Part shown: in pieces, positions 21,991 through 29,647 of the stretch | How positions within the stretch are numbered: the first letter of the stretch is position 1 | How the letters are laid out: each line of letters opens with the position of its first letter | IMG/VR virus record: IMGVR_UViG_3300036790_000419 | Location: 1-64,000 of that record | Source: a virus | Length of the DNA stretch: 64,000 nucleotides | Direction: 5' to 3' (one strand) | The notes under the pieces: generated by a model | Databases searched by the model: none | The model's input: the letters and a program-made list of their open reading frames with translations, nothing else | Told to the model about the DNA's origin: nothing | Made by a program: the position numbers and the translations under genes

Positions 21991-22020
21991 CTTGACTTGA
22001 GTCAAGCTAATGCGTACAGT
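21991..22020 (+). promoter_or_regulatory. Operator-promoter
   Basis: Operator CTTGACTTGAGTCAAG (21991-22006); -35 TTGACT 21992-21997, 17 bp, -10 TACAGT 22015-22020. Leader GAAGGGCAGGCAC. Confidence 0.9.
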
Positions 22021-22051
22021 GGGGTCACGACCAACCGAAGGGCAGGCACTC

Positions 22052-22084
22052 ATGAGTGAAACCACGGGCCACGGTGCGGCATGA
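22052..22084 (+). CDS. 10-residue leader peptide
   Basis: MSETTGHGAA. The conserved leader motif is correctly spaced for this ATG and not for the next gene, whose ATG (22081) overlaps this stop (ATGA). It therefore appears to couple the promoter to the 22081 gene. Confidence 0.5.
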   Translation: MSETTGHGAA

Positions 22085-22362
22085 GGACGTACGCCCTGCG
22101 GCTGCGCGCCGGGGCCGACCCGGCGTTCGCCGCCGAGCTTGCCGAGGAACTGGCGTCCCTCGCCGAGTCGAGGGACTACTTCACCCACCCCCAGCACATG
22201 ACGCCGCCGGAGAAGTGCGAGGCCTGCGGCACGCTGGTCACGTTCGTTCCCGAGGTGCACATCGACCGCCGCGACAGTAAGCCGGAGCCCGGGCTGTGGG
22301 AGGCAGGCCAGTGGCGCAAGCACACCCCGCGCCGCTGCAAGGCGATGCGGAGGGATGGCTGA
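22081..22362 (+). CDS. Unknown zinc-binding protein
   Basis: 93 residues. Helical N-terminus (FAAELAEELASLAESRDYF), then KCEACGTLVTFVPEVHIDRR and a late Cys (RRCKAM) for a probable zinc site. Translation coupled to the leader peptide at 22052. A further 17-codon frame starting at 22362 may follow but is poorly supported. Confidence 0.6.
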   Translation: MRTYALRLRAGADPAFAAELAEELASLAESRDYFTHPQHMTPPEKCEACGTLVTFVPEVHIDRRDSKPEPGLWEAGQWRKHTPRRCKAMRRDG

Positions 22363-22418
22363 TGTGCGTTAGGAGGGCAAGACGAAGCCACGGGAAACGT
22401 GAGGGCTGGAAGTAGCGT

Positions 22419-22465
22419 CAGCAGCGGGCCCGCCCTGTGCACGGAACAGGGCGGGCCCGCTGCTG
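22419..22465 (+). terminator. Hairpin terminator
   Basis: Perfect 20-bp arms 22419-22438 and 22446-22465, the longest such stem in the window. Confidence 0.88.
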
Positions 22466-22466
22466 T

Positions 22467-22496
22467 CTTGACTCAAGTCAAGCTATGCCCTAAGCT
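22467..22496 (+). promoter_or_regulatory. Operator-promoter
   Basis: Operator CTTGACTCAAGTCAAG (22467-22482); -35 TTGACT 22468-22473, 17 bp, -10 TAAGCT 22491-22496. Confidence 0.92.
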
Positions 22497-22526
22497 GATG
22501 ACAGGCAACCGAGAGAGGCGGGCACC

Positions 22527-22910
22527 ATGACTTACCAGGTAACAGGGCCAACGGGCATGAGGCACAAGGTCGAGGCCGGCATGCCGACCGGGGATGTCGC
22601 CATCAAGATGTGGAACGGGGACGTCAAGCCGTTGCTGGCCTGCGGCCGGACGCTCAAGCAAGTGGTCAACTTCTACCAGGCCGAAGCGCTGCCGGGCGGC
22701 TACGCGTGCTCGAAGTGCTTCCCGCCGGACCCCACGCTTCCCAAGGGCGCGACGGTCGTTATCCAGCTGGCCGGCACGCAGGTAATCCTGACCGGCCGGG
22801 GCTTTTACGCCCGCTGCCAGCGGTGCCCGTGGACATCAGGGGAAACCGTGAGCGCCCGTTACACGGCGCGCAGCGCGGCCGAGGGCCACGAGAGGAGCTG
22901 CGCGTCATGA
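22527..22910 (+). CDS. Zinc-binding protein, 127 aa
   Basis: Two Cys pairs, ACSKCFPP and RCQRCPW, each C-x2-C, followed by a C-terminal His and Cys (GHERSCAS), which is enough for two zinc ribbons. GAGAGGCGGGCAC precedes the ATG. First gene of a four-gene coupled unit up to 23777. Confidence 0.7.
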   Translation: MTYQVTGPTGMRHKVEAGMPTGDVAIKMWNGDVKPLLACGRTLKQVVNFYQAEALPGGYACSKCFPPDPTLPKGATVVIQLAGTQVILTGRGFYARCQRCPWTSGETVSARYTARSAAEGHERSCAS

Positions 22911-23128
22911 GTGAGCGCCTGGAGCCGGGCACCGCGGTACGCATCGAGATCCTGTGTTCCCGGCCGCGCATCGGGCAGACGTCCGTGCGCGTGAGGCGGG
23001 CACAGGGAACCGTGCTCGGGCCGGTGGCGTTCGAACCTGGCATGACCCGCGTACGGGTCAACGGCGAGGCCGTCCGCCTGCTGAGCGAGTACCTGACCCC
23101 GGCTGAAGAGGAGAGGTGCACGCCGTGA
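22907..23128 (+). CDS. Small beta-rich protein
   Basis: 73 residues, ATG overlapping the previous stop. VRIEILCSRPRIGQTSVRVRRAQGTVLGPVAF and VRVNGEAVRL suggest a small barrel. It ends ERCTP, encoded by an 18-bp sequence repeated exactly at the end of the next gene. Confidence 0.6.
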   Translation: MSERLEPGTAVRIEILCSRPRIGQTSVRVRRAQGTVLGPVAFEPGMTRVRVNGEAVRLLSEYLTPAEEERCTP

Positions 23129-23355
23129 CCCGGGACGAGTGGGAAGCGCGCATTCCGCTTTACGCGGACGGTTCTCCGGTCAAGTCCGGAGACAAGATCC
23201 GTTACAGGCAGGCACCTGGCGGGCTGATGGCCCGTGACGAGGCGTGGACCTACGGGACTGCGGTCCCCTTCCCGCAAGACGGGGAACTGGTGCTGGAAGC
23301 TGACGGACACTACTACATGCTGTTCAGCCACGAAATCGAGAGGTGCACGCCGTGA
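23125..23355 (+). CDS. Small unknown protein
   Basis: 76 residues from GTG 23125, overlapping the previous stop; GTG 23116 would add three residues. A beta-type segment (KSGDKIRYRQAPGGLM) follows the start. It also ends ERCTP. The repeated junction GAGAGGTGCACGCCGTGA (23111-23128 and 23338-23355) supplies both a ribosome-binding site and the overlapping stop/start. Confidence 0.6.
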   Translation: MTRDEWEARIPLYADGSPVKSGDKIRYRQAPGGLMARDEAWTYGTAVPFPQDGELVLEADGHYYMLFSHEIERCTP

Positions 23356-23777
23356 GCATGATCGGGGAACTGTGCACCGAGGGCTGGGAGCGCAACCTTC
23401 CGCGCACCGGCCGCCAGGTGGCGGAGGCCATCGCCGCGCAGCGCCAGGCGGAATGGGACTGGGGTTTCGCCCGGGTCAAGAGCGGTGACGAGCTGGTGAG
23501 CTACACCGCGGTCAACCGGGCGGCCTACCAGGCGCGCGTGAACGCGCTGCGCGCGTCGGGCGAGGCCGGCGGGCAGGAGTACCAGCTAGCGCTCACGTGG
23601 GCGCGCACCATGGCCGCGCACATCGCGGACGGGGCCGAGCGCTGCATGGTCGAGCGGGTTATCGAGTTGCACCAGCAGTGCCGCCCGGTGGTGTCATGGT
23701 CCGCCATGACGCTGCCGATGCGTACCGCCTGGCTGGCCCTGGAGGGCAGGACAAGGCCGTGGGAACCTGCTCAGTAG
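23352..23777 (+). CDS. Unknown helical protein, 141 aa
   Basis: GTG coupled to the previous stop. Predominantly helical with conserved-looking aromatic positions (QAEWDWGFARVKSGDELVSY). Ends one base before the next operator. No family recognised. Confidence 0.65.
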   Translation: MSMIGELCTEGWERNLPRTGRQVAEAIAAQRQAEWDWGFARVKSGDELVSYTAVNRAAYQARVNALRASGEAGGQEYQLALTWARTMAAHIADGAERCMVERVIELHQQCRPVVSWSAMTLPMRTAWLALEGRTRPWEPAQ

Positions 23778-23807
23778 CTTGACTCAAGTCAAGACATAGC
23801 CTACGCT
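23778..23807 (+). promoter_or_regulatory. Operator-promoter
   Basis: Operator CTTGACTCAAGTCAAG (23778-23793); -35 TTGACT 23779-23784, 17 bp, -10 TACGCT 23802-23807. Leader GAAGGGCGGGCAC. Confidence 0.92.
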
Positions 23808-23839
23808 TGCGAGTACCGACCACGAAGGGCGGGCACCCG

Positions 23840-24223
23840 ATGAGCACGCTCCCCGACCAAGCCGTCGTTTCTAGCCCGTACGTGTCGTACGAGGGCGGGA
23901 CGCGGGTCCTGGTCGTGTCGCCGGCACCCGGTGCCGAAGCCTGGTACCGCGTTGAGACGTGGGGCTACGCCGTGCAGCGGTGGACCTGGCAGGCCGACGT
24001 CGTGAACCTGCGCGACCTCGCCGCCTACGTGCACCCGCGTGAGCTGGTTGACGCCGACAGCGCCGAGCTGTGGGCGAACGTGGACCCGCGGTTGCCCGCC
24101 TGCATCGCCCGCGCCCGGATGGCGTGCGAAGGCCGGCCGCTGAAACTGCGGGTGGCCGGCAGCGAGCAGCTACGGGAATGGCAGTACGACCCCTACGCGC
24201 CCAAGGGCGACGAAACCGAGTGA
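23840..24223 (+). CDS. Unknown protein, 127 aa
   Basis: Begins MSTLPDQAVVSSPYVSYEGGTRVLVVSP. Beta-rich first half with several Trp (WGYAVQRWTWQADVV), helical second half. First of a four-gene unit to 25313. Not recognised. Confidence 0.65.
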   Translation: MSTLPDQAVVSSPYVSYEGGTRVLVVSPAPGAEAWYRVETWGYAVQRWTWQADVVNLRDLAAYVHPRELVDADSAELWANVDPRLPACIARARMACEGRPLKLRVAGSEQLREWQYDPYAPKGDETE

Positions 24224-24237
24224 AGGGCAGGCACGTC

Positions 24238-24624
24238 ATGAGCAAGCGAGAGCCTGAGACGCTGGGCGGGCTGGAAGTGACCAGCCTGCGCGGCGAGGGG
24301 AAAGCGTGGTACGTGGCTCATGCTGCCAGCGGGATAGAGGTGTTCGGCAGCGGGTGGCTGCGGCAAAAGCGCTTCGCGCTGGAGGCGCGCGCGGATCTCC
24401 TCGCGACCGGGGTCGACTGGACCCTGAGCGTTGCGGGCCTGAGCGGAAAGCTAGGGGCCGCGTGGCCTGTTGTCGCGCTGTGGCGGTTCCGCGCGGGACA
24501 AGACGAGATCGACTTGCGGACCGGAGAGCACTACAGCTGGTCGGTTCATTACGGCCAGGTCGTCCCGAGTGCCGAGCACGCTAAGCGCCTCGGCGAGGCG
24601 TTCGCGTCCTACGTGTGGAGCTGA
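24238..24624 (+). CDS. Unknown protein, 128 aa
   Basis: An internal operon gene that nevertheless has the conserved GAAGGGCAGGCAC motif before its ATG, overlapping the stop of the previous gene. Sequence is mixed alpha/beta with Trp-rich patches (WPVVALWRF). No family assigned. Confidence 0.65.
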   Translation: MSKREPETLGGLEVTSLRGEGKAWYVAHAASGIEVFGSGWLRQKRFALEARADLLATGVDWTLSVAGLSGKLGAAWPVVALWRFRAGQDEIDLRTGEHYSWSVHYGQVVPSAEHAKRLGEAFASYVWS

Positions 24625-24627
24625 GCT

Positions 24628-25083
24628 GTGGACATGAGCGGAGAGCAGCGCGAGCAGGCAGCCAGGGGCGTAGTGGCGGTGCGCGGGATGCTGGCGGAAT
24701 GGCAGGCTCTACGGGCTGAGCTGCGCGCCATCGAAGAGGCCGAGCACCCCGCGTTTACCGACAGGTTCGGCCGGCTGTGGACGTGGAAGTCCAAAGAGCT
24801 GTGGCACCACGATGACACGCTGGCGATGTCGCGAGACATGGTCGACGCGCTGACCGGGCTTCCGCCCGAGAGGCTGCGCGGCAACCCGAACTACTGGCAG
24901 CTCTGTGACATCTGCCGTAGCCGGTGGCGCGACACCTCGCCCGTCTCCCCGCGCATCCTGCTGAGCGGCAGCGGCTATTACGACGTGCGAGACGGCAAGT
25001 ACTACGCGGAGCGCGAGGGGTCGCACGCACCCGAGGACGCAGCCGACCTGGCCCGCTGGGAAGCTGACGGGGGAGCGTCGTGA
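24628..25083 (+). CDS. Unknown protein with zinc knuckle
   Basis: 151 residues from GTG 24628 (ATG 24634 is an alternative). A helical N-terminal half (AVRGMLAEWQALRAELRAIEEAEH) and LCDICRSRWRD, a C-x2-C that may pair with distant ligands. Stop overlaps the next GTG. Confidence 0.6.
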   Translation: MDMSGEQREQAARGVVAVRGMLAEWQALRAELRAIEEAEHPAFTDRFGRLWTWKSKELWHHDDTLAMSRDMVDALTGLPPERLRGNPNYWQLCDICRSRWRDTSPVSPRILLSGSGYYDVRDGKYYAEREGSHAPEDAADLARWEADGGAS

Positions 25084-25313
25084 GCGGTTTCGTTAACAGC
25101 CCTACTGCTGACTGCCTTTACTGCGGCAAGCCGGTCCGGCGCAATAGCGCGGGCATCTGGGGAGCGCGCAAGCGCGATGACCCGCACCCGTGGTACTGCG
25201 ACCTTAGCCCTGATGACGACAAGCGCCATGCTCCGTCACCAGCGCCTGAGATGACCGAAGGCCAGCGGATAGTCGAGGAGTCGCTACTTGACTCAAGTCA
25301 AGACACAGCCTAA
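25080..25313 (+). CDS. Small zinc-ribbon protein ending in the operator
   Basis: 77 residues: CLYCGKPVRRNSAGIWG...WYCDLSP makes a zinc ribbon. The final residues LDSSQDTA are encoded by the operator and spacer of the next promoter (25287), so the coding region tolerates the regulatory site. Confidence 0.6.
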   Translation: MSGFVNSPTADCLYCGKPVRRNSAGIWGARKRDDPHPWYCDLSPDDDKRHAPSPAPEMTEGQRIVEESLLDSSQDTA

Positions 25314-25316
25314 GCT
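25287..25316 (+). promoter_or_regulatory. Operator-promoter
   Basis: Operator CTTGACTCAAGTCAAG (25287-25302); -35 TTGACT 25288-25293, 17 bp, -10 TAAGCT 25311-25316. Inside the 3' end of the preceding gene. Leader AGAGGGCAGGCAC. Confidence 0.92.
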
Positions 25317-25356
25317 GTACCTGTAAGCAGGCAGCCGAGCAGAGGGCAGGCACGTC

Positions 25357-25641
25357 ATGAAGTTCACCGTCACCTACTGGGAGCACCGGCAGGTTTCCGC
25401 GGTCGCCGAAGAGGACGAGGTTCTAGAAGCGCTGCGCAGTTACATCGAGGGCAACCCCGGCGACAGCTACAGGCAGCGTGCCGCCTCTGCGGCGGTTGAC
25501 ATCGGCGTAGGCCGTGAGCCGTCCGACATGGGCATCATCGCCCTGGCGCTGCGCGAGATCAGCTTCGAGGCACCCGCCGGCACTGAGCCGGACCGGGCGG
25601 ACGAGAACACGGACTACACCGCGGACATCAGGCCGTCATGA
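25357..25641 (+). CDS. Unknown protein, 94 aa
   Basis: MKFTVTYWEHRQVSAVAEEDEVLEALRS: a beta hairpin followed by a helix, then a second helix and an acidic tail. Stop overlaps the ATG at 25638. No family recognised. Confidence 0.65.
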   Translation: MKFTVTYWEHRQVSAVAEEDEVLEALRSYIEGNPGDSYRQRAASAAVDIGVGREPSDMGIIALALREISFEAPAGTEPDRADENTDYTADIRPS

Positions 25642-25961
25642 CACGGGAGACGTACAAGGGCCGCAAGCTTAAGGTCGTCAAGTCCGGTGACGGCGGGCTC
25701 ATCGGCTCCGTCAACGGCCAGGCGGAATTCGCACGTTACGGCGTGACGGCTCAGCAGGTAATCGAGCAGTTCCGCCGCGACATTGACCTGGTTGACCAGG
25801 ACCCGGTTATCAACGGCCGGTGGGGTGCGTACATGTACGCACCCGGCACGTACGTGCTGTGCGAGAACGGCCACCCGAAGACCCCGGGCGGTACCTGCCG
25901 TCATGACTACTGCCGTGCTGCGGCAGCGGGTGAAGAGGCCCAGGGAGGCGATGACGAGTGA
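25638..25961 (+). CDS. Unknown zinc-binding protein, 107 aa
   Basis: Begins with a basic beta segment (YKGRKLKVVKSGDGGLIGSVNGQAEF). The C-terminal CENGHPKTPGGTCRHDYC has Cys/His spacing for one zinc ion. Coupled on both sides by four-base overlaps. Confidence 0.65.
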   Translation: MTRETYKGRKLKVVKSGDGGLIGSVNGQAEFARYGVTAQQVIEQFRRDIDLVDQDPVINGRWGAYMYAPGTYVLCENGHPKTPGGTCRHDYCRAAAAGEEAQGGDDE

Positions 25962-26539
25962 GCACCCTGGCTGAGCTGCACGCGGAGGCGGTCGCGCACC
26001 TGAGCGCGCGCCCCGTTCTCCCGTGCGCCGAGTGCGGTACGCCGATGACGCACGGTCAGGGCACCGACGGAGGCAGGGACGTCTTTACCGACGTGGCTGT
26101 CGACGGATCGGCCTACGGTCCCGCGGTTGACCTGGCTCCGCTCTTCGACCCGTCGGCTAACTGGCTGGGCGAGTCCAGCCCGTATGCCTACCTGGCCAGG
26201 CTGGGGGACTTGTGCAGCGAGGCGACGTCGGCGAAGCGCGCGTCGACCACCTGGCTGTATGAGCGGACGATCCGCGAGTACGTGTCGCTGAAAGTCCGCC
26301 TTGACACCGGCGGTTACTACCACAGCCACACCCCGGCGCGCGAGCCGTGGACCTACGACCCCTCGCGCGAGGTCGCCGGCGAGCGGGAGTGCGCCTGCCA
26401 CTGCGGCCGGCCGGCGTGGCTCCGTCCGTCGGGCTGGTACTGCCGTGAGTGCGGCGGCCTGCTGACCGACGCGACCGCTGAAATCCGCATGGCTCCTGTC
26501 TACGCGGACGAGGCGCGGCCAGTCACGCCGGCATCCTAG
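25958..26539 (+). CDS. Unknown protein with two zinc ribbons
   Basis: 193 residues. CAECGTPMTHG near residue 24 and CACHCGRPAWLRPSGWYCRECGG near residue 147 are separated by a helical middle. Treble-clef or zinc-ribbon ends of this type often frame recognition domains, but no partner is evident. Last gene before the ATPase unit. Confidence 0.65.
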   Translation: MSTLAELHAEAVAHLSARPVLPCAECGTPMTHGQGTDGGRDVFTDVAVDGSAYGPAVDLAPLFDPSANWLGESSPYAYLARLGDLCSEATSAKRASTTWLYERTIREYVSLKVRLDTGGYYHSHTPAREPWTYDPSREVAGERECACHCGRPAWLRPSGWYCRECGGLLTDATAEIRMAPVYADEARPVTPAS

Positions 26540-26571
26540 CTAGGCACCTCGCGAGGCTGTACCCGTGAGCG

Positions 26572-26602
26572 CTTGACTCAAGTCAAGTCATGGGTATAGC
26601 CT
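26572..26602 (+). promoter_or_regulatory. Operator-promoter
   Basis: Operator CTTGACTCAAGTCAAG (26572-26587); -35 TTGACT 26573-26578, 18 bp, -10 TAGCCT 26597-26602. The leader is atypical (GAGCACAGGTGAGGCACC). Confidence 0.9.
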
Positions 26603-26639
26603 CGCAGCATCATCAACCCACGAGCACAGGTGAGGCACC

Positions 26640-27854
26640 ATGTCGTTCCCGTTTGACGCGCCCGCGGGCGACGTCGCGCCGGTTGACCCTGACGAGCTGG
26701 CCGCGGTCAGCTACGACAACATCCCGTTCATCCCGCGCCGCTGGCTGTGGCCTGATTACATCCCGGTCGGCAACCCCGTTCTCTTCGCGGCGGCCGGCGG
26801 GACCGGCAAGGGGATGCTGTTCTGCGCGGTGACCGCGCGCGTAGTGCTCGGCCTCCCGTTCCCCAACGAGGACCAGGCCATCAGGCGCGAGCCTGGCCGC
26901 GTGGTCTACATCGCCGGCACCGAGGACGACCCGTTCGAGGACCTGGCGCCGCGCCTGCGCGCGGCCATCGCGTCCGCGGTCGCCGGATTCGGCCTAGACC
27001 CCTCGCTAGCGGAGGAAAGCGGCGCCATCCGCTACGTGCACGACCTGAGCGAGTGGAAAGACGGCTCCCCGTTCGAGGTGCCCGGCGACATGGGCCGCCT
27101 GCTCACGGAGGTAGGCAAGCTCGGCCGCGTGGGCGGCCCCCCTGCCGCCCTGGTGGTCATCGACCCCCTGGCGGACCTGCTAGGCGAGGCTGACCACATC
27201 ACCAGCGTGCGCAGCGCGCGCAAGGTGATGCGCGGAATCAAGCAGTTCACGCGGCAGGCTGACGTCGCGCTCGGCATCATCCACCACCTGACCAAAGACG
27301 GGAAGGTGTCCGGGTCGCCGGCGGTTGTCGACGCGCTACGCCTCGCCTACATGGTGGAGCGCGCCAAAGACGATCCTGAGCTGCGCGTCATCACGCCGGT
27401 TAAAGCCAACATCGTCAAAGGCGAGCCGCAGCAGTACACCATCACCGGCGCCGGCGCCGGCGCTCACGCCGTGTTCGTGAGCGCCGAGGACGCGCGCGCC
27501 GAGCGGGTGAGCGGCGCCGCGCGCGCCAGCGCGCCCGCCGGGCCGGCCGCCGGGTCCAACCGCGCGCGCCTCGCCGCGGTCAGGGCTGCTGACGCCGAGG
27601 GGGCCCCGTTCCGCGTGCTGCGCCAGACGCAAGAGCCCGGCGAGGCGGCCCCCGTGCGCGACCGCGTGGGCACCTCCTACGCCACGCGCAGCGAGGCACG
27701 CCTCGCTGCGGTGCGGGACGCCGGCATGGTCTTGGACTGGAACCGCGCGGACGGCTCGCCTAATGAGATGGCGGCACTCAACCGCGCGGACGGCGCGGTG
27801 CGCGGTTATGCCGTTGTGCCTAGTGCCAAGCGCGCCGGGCGGGTGGCCGTGTAG
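26640..27854 (+). CDS. RepA-like AAA ATPase (hexameric helicase fold)
   Basis: 404 residues. Walker A AAGGTGKGML (51-60), Walker B LVVIDPLADLL (171-181) and the sensor-like GIIHHLTKDG (about 217-226) are those of the RecA-fold AAA_25/RepA family, which includes plasmid RSF1010 RepA and many phage ATPases acting at replication forks. The C-terminal 120 residues are a distinct, Ala/Arg-rich region ending VPSAKRAGRVAV. Alone in its unit and under the common operator, unlike the DnaB-type helicase at 50932, so the element has two RecA-fold ring ATPases. Confidence 0.85.
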   Translation: MSFPFDAPAGDVAPVDPDELAAVSYDNIPFIPRRWLWPDYIPVGNPVLFAAAGGTGKGMLFCAVTARVVLGLPFPNEDQAIRREPGRVVYIAGTEDDPFEDLAPRLRAAIASAVAGFGLDPSLAEESGAIRYVHDLSEWKDGSPFEVPGDMGRLLTEVGKLGRVGGPPAALVVIDPLADLLGEADHITSVRSARKVMRGIKQFTRQADVALGIIHHLTKDGKVSGSPAVVDALRLAYMVERAKDDPELRVITPVKANIVKGEPQQYTITGAGAGAHAVFVSAEDARAERVSGAARASAPAGPAAGSNRARLAAVRAADAEGAPFRVLRQTQEPGEAAPVRDRVGTSYATRSEARLAAVRDAGMVLDWNRADGSPNEMAALNRADGAVRGYAVVPSAKRAGRVAV

Positions 27855-27858
27855 GAAT

Positions 27859-27921
27859 TCACCCGTACGGGTGAGAAAGCTCTTGACACGTACGGGTGGC
27901 GTCTGGTTAACTGGAGTCAAG
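27859..27921 (+). promoter_or_regulatory. Composite promoter with second operator type
   Basis: Perfect 16-bp palindrome TCACCCGTACGGGTGA (27859-27874). 25 bp downstream a degenerate copy centred on GTAC (27890-27893) overlaps the -35 TTGACA (27883-27888). -10 TTAACT is at 27907-27912 (18 bp). A weak copy of the common operator, GTTAACTGGAGTCAAG (27906-27921), overlaps the -10. Two regulators may converge here. Confidence 0.7.
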
Positions 27922-27962
27922 CAAGGGGGACACGCCCCCGGCAACGAAAGGGCAGGCACCCA

Positions 27963-29030
27963 ATGAGCAAGGAATCGATGGAATGGCTCCGCTCCAATAT
28001 CCGCGTCGGCTACACGGGCAGTGACGGGCCGGCCTGGTGGGCCAACAGCGGCGAGTACATGACCGACGGCTCGCACTTCGACGGGCCGGTACCGACAGAA
28101 GAGGTTGAGCGCCTGCTGTCGGTCGAGTTCGCGGAGGGAACGGTGTTCAGCACCTACACCGACGCGAGCGGCAACAAGCAGAGCACGCAGGACAAGACGC
28201 GCAAGACCATCGTCACGCCGGACAACGGCGCGATCCTGGGCATCTTCAGGCTCGGCTACCAGGTCCACGACTACAAGAAGTGGACGGCCGACCAGATCGC
28301 GGCCATCCTGGACACCTCGCGCGGCGAGCTTGGCACCAAGTCGGTGGGCTTGCTCCGCAACCGCGGCGTTGCGTTCATGCAAGCGCAGTTGGCCGGCTCT
28401 GGCCTTGAGGTGGGCGGATTCGAGTTCACCCCCTACATCCTCGCGGCCACGTCGGTCGACGGCACGCTTTCGAGCACCTACGCCACCGGCGTCACCGCTG
28501 CCGTGTGCGATAACACGCTCGCCGCGGCGCTGTCGTCCGCGGTCACCAAGTTCAAAGTCAAGCACTCGCGCAACAGCGCCGGCAAGATCGGCGAGGTGCG
28601 CAACGCGCTAGGGCTGGTCTACCAGGCCGGCGACGACTTCGCCGCTGCCGCTGCCGACCTTCAGAAGGTCGACGTCACGCCGGCCGACTTCAGCGCCTGG
28701 CTTGACTTGACGGCCCCCGTTCCCGCCCCCGACCCCAAGAGCAGCACGGGCGGCGCGAAGTACTCCAACGCGGTCAAGCTGCGCGAGACGTACGAGGCGA
28801 TGTGGCAGCACGACGTCAAGGTCAAGCCGTGGGCGGGTACCGCGTTCGGCGTGATCCAGCTCTCCAACACCTACAACACGTGGAAGCGCAACGTGAGCGG
28901 CGCGGACGGCGGCCGGATGGAGCGCACCTACCTCAACATGGTGACCGGCGTCACGGCCAGGGAAGACGCCGGCGCGCTTGACGCTCTCGCGTCGGTCATG
29001 GGCGAGAGGCTTACCGCCGCCCTGGCCTAA
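27963..29030 (+). CDS. DUF932-like phage/plasmid protein
   Basis: 355 residues. The start (WLRSNIRVGYTGSDGPAWW), YQVHDYKKWTADQIAAILD, the TYATGVTAAVCDNTL segment and the end NTYNTWKRNVSG...ERTYLNMVTG follow the layout of the DUF932 / phage-plasmid-like (TIGR03299) family found on many actinobacterial plasmids and phages. Biochemical function unknown. Preceded by the full leader GAAAGGGCAGGCACC but by a differently regulated promoter, and followed by a strong terminator. Confidence 0.75.
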   Translation: MSKESMEWLRSNIRVGYTGSDGPAWWANSGEYMTDGSHFDGPVPTEEVERLLSVEFAEGTVFSTYTDASGNKQSTQDKTRKTIVTPDNGAILGIFRLGYQVHDYKKWTADQIAAILDTSRGELGTKSVGLLRNRGVAFMQAQLAGSGLEVGGFEFTPYILAATSVDGTLSSTYATGVTAAVCDNTLAAALSSAVTKFKVKHSRNSAGKIGEVRNALGLVYQAGDDFAAAAADLQKVDVTPADFSAWLDLTAPVPAPDPKSSTGGAKYSNAVKLRETYEAMWQHDVKVKPWAGTAFGVIQLSNTYNTWKRNVSGADGGRMERTYLNMVTGVTAREDAGALDALASVMGERLTAALA

Positions 29031-29032
29031 GT

Positions 29033-29046
29033 GCCTCGCGCGAGGC
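29033..29046 (+). repeat. GCCTCGCGCGAGGC palindrome, copy 1
   Basis: 14-bp perfect palindrome between the stop of the DUF932-like gene and its terminator; an identical copy lies after the gene ending at 30156. Confidence 0.6.
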
Positions 29047-29050
29047 AGGC

Positions 29051-29083
29051 AGCACCCCCCGGGAACATCTCCCGGGGGGTGCT
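29051..29083 (+). terminator. Hairpin terminator
   Basis: Perfect 14-bp arms 29051-29064 and 29070-29083 with a 5-nt loop; TCGCTGT follows. Confidence 0.88.
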
Positions 29084-29094
29084 TCGCTGTATGG

Positions 29095-29130
29095 CTTGAC
29101 TTGAGTCAAGCCATCACTCATACTGGTGAG
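29095..29130 (+). promoter_or_regulatory. Operator-promoter
   Basis: Operator CTTGACTTGAGTCAAG (29095-29110); -35 TTGACT 29096-29101, 17 bp, -10 CATACT 29119-29124. GGTGAG (29125-29130) after the -10 is the right half of the second operator type; the left half is degenerate. Confidence 0.85.
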
Positions 29131-29131
29131 C

Positions 29132-29392
29132 ATGACCTACATCAACGGCAACGTGTACGCGGGCCCTACCGAGAGCGCGCCGCTTGACAAGTTCGCGCAC
29201 GACGCGTGCCTGCCCGCGGAGGAGTTCACCACGGCCATGCTGGACGACTTCACCACGGGCCGGACAGACCCCGTAACCGGCTACCGCGTCTACGACAAGA
29301 CCCCGCACGTTCACCACAACTGGCCGTGGCACTGGCACCCCGCTTACGGTGCCCCGGAGCCTTGCTACGTGTGCGGGCTTCCGGTCAAGTAG
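29132..29392 (+). CDS. Unknown protein, probably leaderless
   Basis: 86 residues from ATG 29132, which coincides with the expected transcription start 7-8 nt after the -10; the in-frame GTG at 29126 would lie upstream of it. No leader motif, in contrast to neighbours. His/Trp-rich (HVHHNWPWHWHPAYG) with a C-terminal CYVCG pair, so metal binding is likely. Confidence 0.6.
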   Translation: MTYINGNVYAGPTESAPLDKFAHDACLPAEEFTTAMLDDFTTGRTDPVTGYRVYDKTPHVHHNWPWHWHPAYGAPEPCYVCGLPVK

Positions 29393-29428
29393 CTTGACTC
29401 AAGTCAAATGCTCACCTATCCTGGTGAG
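29393..29428 (+). promoter_or_regulatory. Operator-promoter with both operator types
   Basis: Common operator CTTGACTCAAGTCAAA (29393-29408) over the -35 (29394-29399); -10 TATCCT 29417-29422 is the centre of CTCACC-TATCCT-GGTGAG (29411-29428). Confidence 0.88.
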
Positions 29429-29460
29429 CAGAGTAACCCACCGACCTAGGGCAGGCACAC

Positions 29461-29646
29461 ATGATTACCGTAGTCGCGCAAGAGCCGGCAGGCGAAGACT
29501 CGACAGACAAGGCGTCCGCCCGCTACCGCGCGTGGGCCCTGGCCGGCGGCCAGGCACACGCGTTCGCCGGCAGTAGCCTCTACTGCGCGGAATGCGGCTG
29601 CCTGGCGGGCAGCGTTCACCACGGGGCGCTTCGCTTTGCTCAATAG
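29461..29646 (+). CDS. Small zinc-knuckle protein
   Basis: 61 residues; YCAECGCLAGSVHHG provides Cys and His ligands. Leader CTAGGGCAGGCAC before the ATG. Single-gene unit under a doubly controlled promoter. Confidence 0.6.
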   Translation: MITVVAQEPAGEDSTDKASARYRAWALAGGQAHAFAGSSLYCAECGCLAGSVHHGALRFAQ

Positions 29647-29647
29647 T

